43,815 nucleotides of DNA from assembly GCA_002633005.1 (NCBI GenBank), contig NMRA01000256.1, positions 1-43,815 of the forward strand, in the 5' to 3' direction. This stretch comes from Phoronis australis. Lineage: Eukaryota; Phoronida; Phoronidae. Each line of letters opens with the position of its first letter. The stretch's first letter is position 1. Made by a program: the position numbers and the translations under genes. Below, in pieces: positions 41,896-43,815 of the stretch. The notes below the pieces were generated by a model, which saw nothing but the letters and a program-made list of their open reading frames with translations, had not been told where the DNA came from and searched no databases.

Positions 41896-42780
41896 GGCCC
41901 ACCTCCTTGATGATTTCTTTTGTTTCGGCCCCCCTAATTCCCCCTTATGTTCTTCTTATCTCCGCACATTTCTCACCTTTTGTGAAGAAATCGGCGTCCC
42001 CATCAATCACCACGAGACCGTCCTTCCAACGACCTCCATCACTATCTACGGTATTCAACTAGACTCAAAATCCATGATGGCTTCCCTTCCCCAGGACAAA
42101 CTCAACAAGGTCCTACATCTCCTCCAGTCCTTCCAGCATAAAAGGTCAGTCTTACTACGTGACCTTCAGTCTCTCATTGGTTTTCTCAATTTCGCTTGCC
42201 TTGTCATCATTCCCGGTCGAGCTTTCCTCCGTCTCCTCATCGATCTCACGCTTGGCATATCTCAGCTGCCTCATCACGTCACTCTCACCAAAGAATCCCG
42301 TGCTGACATTCGCGCTTGGCTTACATTCTTCCACTCCTTCAACGGCAAATCCATGTTCCTTTTCGAGCATTGGACCTCTTCTCAATCACTCAAACTGTAT
42401 ACTGACTCGGCCTCGGTCCACGGGGGATTTGACGCGGTTTGCGGTTCTAATTGGCTTTCTGGTCCTTGGCCCTCATCCATCTCTCATTTCCCCATCACTT
42501 TCAAGGAGCTCTTCCCCATTGTTCTTGCCTTAGAAATCTGGGGACCCAAACTTGCTAACCAACGTATTCTTTTCATGTGCGACCATTCCGTGGTGCATAT
42601 CATCAATAAGACTTCCTCTAAGGACCCTGACATTATGCGCCTCGTCCGACTCCTGGTCCTCTGTACCCTACACCATAATATCCATTTCAAGGCCAAACAC
42701 ATCCCTGGCAAAACTAATTTCATTGCCGATAAGTTGTCTCGCTTTCTTTTCCAGGATGCTTTTCCATGGCTCCATGGCTC
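41894..42780 (+). pseudogene. DIRS reverse transcriptase C-terminus and RNase H
   Basis: Continues the RT with AHLLDDFFCFG (catalytic DD), then IYGIQLDS and the connection domain. RNase H follows: KLYTDSASVHGGFDAVCGSN with the first aspartate, FKELFPIVLALEIWG with the glutamate, LFMCDHSVVHIINKTSSKDP with the next aspartate, and KHIPGKTNFIADKLSRF, with the last aspartate and the usual domain end. All four RNase H acidic positions appear present. The frame stays open to 43042, but the part past about 42780 is a shadow of the recombinase. Confidence 0.88.
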
Positions 42781-43749
42781 TCTCCAACACCGCCCACAGT
42801 TCCACAGCACCTCCTTACGTTCTGACTTCGCTCCTCCAGTCGTCTCTTGCCCCATCAACCATTTCAACTTACCGCCGCGCCCTTTCACATTTCCTCCACT
42901 ACCATTCATTATCAGCATGCCCCTTGCCTGTGTTTCCCGTCTCCACATCGACCTTAGCTTCTTACATAGCACATCTCTTCTCGTCTGGCTTAACTGCATC
43001 TACCGTCTCTACCTATGTCTCCGCCATCGGTTTCATTCATAAACTGGACTCCTTGCCTGACCCTACCTCCTCTTTTCTGGTCAAGAAAATTTTGAAAGGG
43101 GTGACCAATTCGCGGCCATCCGTGGACACCCGGCTCCCCATAACTACACCTATTCTTCACCGCCTTCTCAACGCCCTGCCCTCTGCTCTCAACTCTCATT
43201 TCCATGCATCTCTCTGTGCCGCTATGTTTTCCACAGCCTTTCACACCTTCCTTCGTGTTAGCGAATTTACTGTCGCCACCTCTGCCTCATCCCCATTCTC
43301 TGTCCTCCAGGTCTCTGATGTCTCAGTCACTTCTTCGTCCATGTCTCTCACTATCTCCCACTTCAAACATCACGATCACACTCCTAACATTCTCGTTATC
43401 CCCCGTTCTACCGATCCCCCATTGCCCTGTTGCAACCCTTCAACGCTACCTCACTCTCTCCAACCACTCTTCCGGCCCTCTCTTCCAGTTACCTCATGGT
43501 TCCCCCATAACTCGCTCTTACTTCCCTCGCCACCTTAACTTGGTACTTGGGTGCGTCGGTCTCGATCCTCAACGCTATAAATCCCATAGTTTTTGTATTG
43601 GTGCAGCCACCTCCGCTGCTACCCTCCAAATTCCGGACTCCATCATTCAACGTATGGGTCGCTGGAAGTCTGACGCGCTCGAGAACTACATTCGTCTCTC
43701 CTCCTTAAACTTGCCCGTTGCTAACGTTCCCACTCCTTCATTGCCATGA
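42740..43749 (+). pseudogene. DIRS tyrosine recombinase, frameshifted, with a catalytic-site change
   Basis: The frame from about 42740 carries the N-terminal SAM-like region (SSLAPSTISTYRRALSHFL), then STVSTYVSAIGFIH and the box I arginine in FHTFLRVSEF. A one-base shift near 43414-43420, at a run of five Cs, moves homology to another frame. That frame carries HSFCIGAATSAA, RMGRWKSDALENYIRLS and the nucleophilic tyrosine of ENYI, ending at 43749. DIRS recombinases normally have HSFRIG in box II; the arginine is cysteine here, which should abolish activity. The N-terminus overlaps the RNase H frame, as is usual for DIRS. Confidence 0.88.
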
Positions 43750-43815
43750 TCATCCACCACCCAGGGGCAGCTCTACAGTCAGTGCTTCCCCTCCTTACAC
43801 CGCCTCTTCATCCTG

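Larger units (their letters stand above)
40813..43815 (+). mobile_element. DIRS-type tyrosine-recombinase retrotransposon, 5'-truncated and cut by the window end
   Basis: In order on the plus strand: the C-terminal end of a gag-like protein, reverse transcriptase, RNase H, and a tyrosine recombinase overlapping the RNase H frame. This is the hallmark organisation of DIRS elements, which integrate by a recombinase instead of a DDE integrase. Base composition is visibly more C-rich than the flanks. The left end is abrupt at 40813 against repeat block B. No left inverted terminal repeat is present, and the right end is beyond the window. Single-base frameshifts in RT and recombinase and a changed catalytic residue show that this copy cannot move by itself. 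Confidence 0.9.

Noticed and set aside
42484-42999. Minus-strand 171-codon frame
   Set aside because: Antisense shadow of the C-rich DIRS coding sequence, with no domain.
42780-43042. C-terminal extension of the RNase H frame
   Set aside because: After the DKLSRF end of RNase H the composition follows the overlapping recombinase frame; it is a shadow, though a short true overlap is usual in DIRS.
1-43815. Bacterial-type systems (operons, CRISPR, toxin-antitoxin, defence islands)
   Set aside because: Gene structure, splice signals and transposon types are those of an animal genome; no direct-repeat/spacer array or operon was seen.

Overview
This window is nuclear DNA from an animal, most likely a marine invertebrate; the phylum cannot be fixed from the sequence. 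The evidence is spliced genes with GT-AG introns, shuffled extracellular domains in phase-1 exons, and fossils of several animal transposon classes (Penelope-like, DIRS, Tx1/L1-like LINE, Tc1/mariner, and a Polinton-type family B DNA polymerase). The long stretches without genes also fit. No bacterial-style operon, CRISPR array, rRNA or credible tRNA was seen.

Layout. 0.4-1.8 kb: a decayed, 5'-truncated Penelope-like element (minus strand). 2.05-3.0 kb: the last coding exon of an alpha-1,3-fucosyltransferase gene (plus strand). 3.8-6.2 kb: a ~967-bp direct duplication, with a single N at the edge of one copy. 8.1-17.4 kb: a minus-strand gene that I assembled exon by exon. Seven exons encode WSC - EGF - PAN/apple-like - F5/8C (discoidin), every junction keeps reading phase, and the translation (363 residues) ends at a stop codon. 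Its first exon is not securely found. Its introns hold a nested palindromic repeat (9.9-10.7 kb), a dead family B DNA polymerase (11.9-12.8 kb), a minisatellite and a dispersed repeat block (13.2-14.0 kb).

18-29 kb is mostly gene-poor: degenerate tandem repeats, repeat relics, and a ~1.56-kb Tc1/mariner-like fossil with recognisable terminal inverted repeats (26.1-27.7 kb). 29.7-35.6 kb: pieces of a second minus-strand gene. These are a first exon with a hydrophobic N-terminus and two 3' exons that join in phase; the middle is unresolved and I do not recognise the family. 37.1-38.1 kb: a degraded Tx1/L1-like LINE. 39.4-40.8 kb: a diverged duplicate of part of the WSC gene locus (PAN exon plus the dispersed block), in the same order and orientation as at 11-14 kb. 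40.8-43.8 kb: a DIRS-type retrotransposon (gag-like end, reverse transcriptase, RNase H, tyrosine recombinase), cut off by the window end and disabled by frameshifts.

The host genes are a Golgi glycosyltransferase, a probably secreted multi-domain carbohydrate/surface-binding protein, and an unidentified membrane or secreted protein. Nothing suggests a joint pathway. The most noteworthy items are the WSC-EGF-PAN-F5/8C architecture, the shortened but phase-preserving PAN exon at 39.5 kb, the palindromic array at 10 kb, and the polymerase fossil inside an intron.
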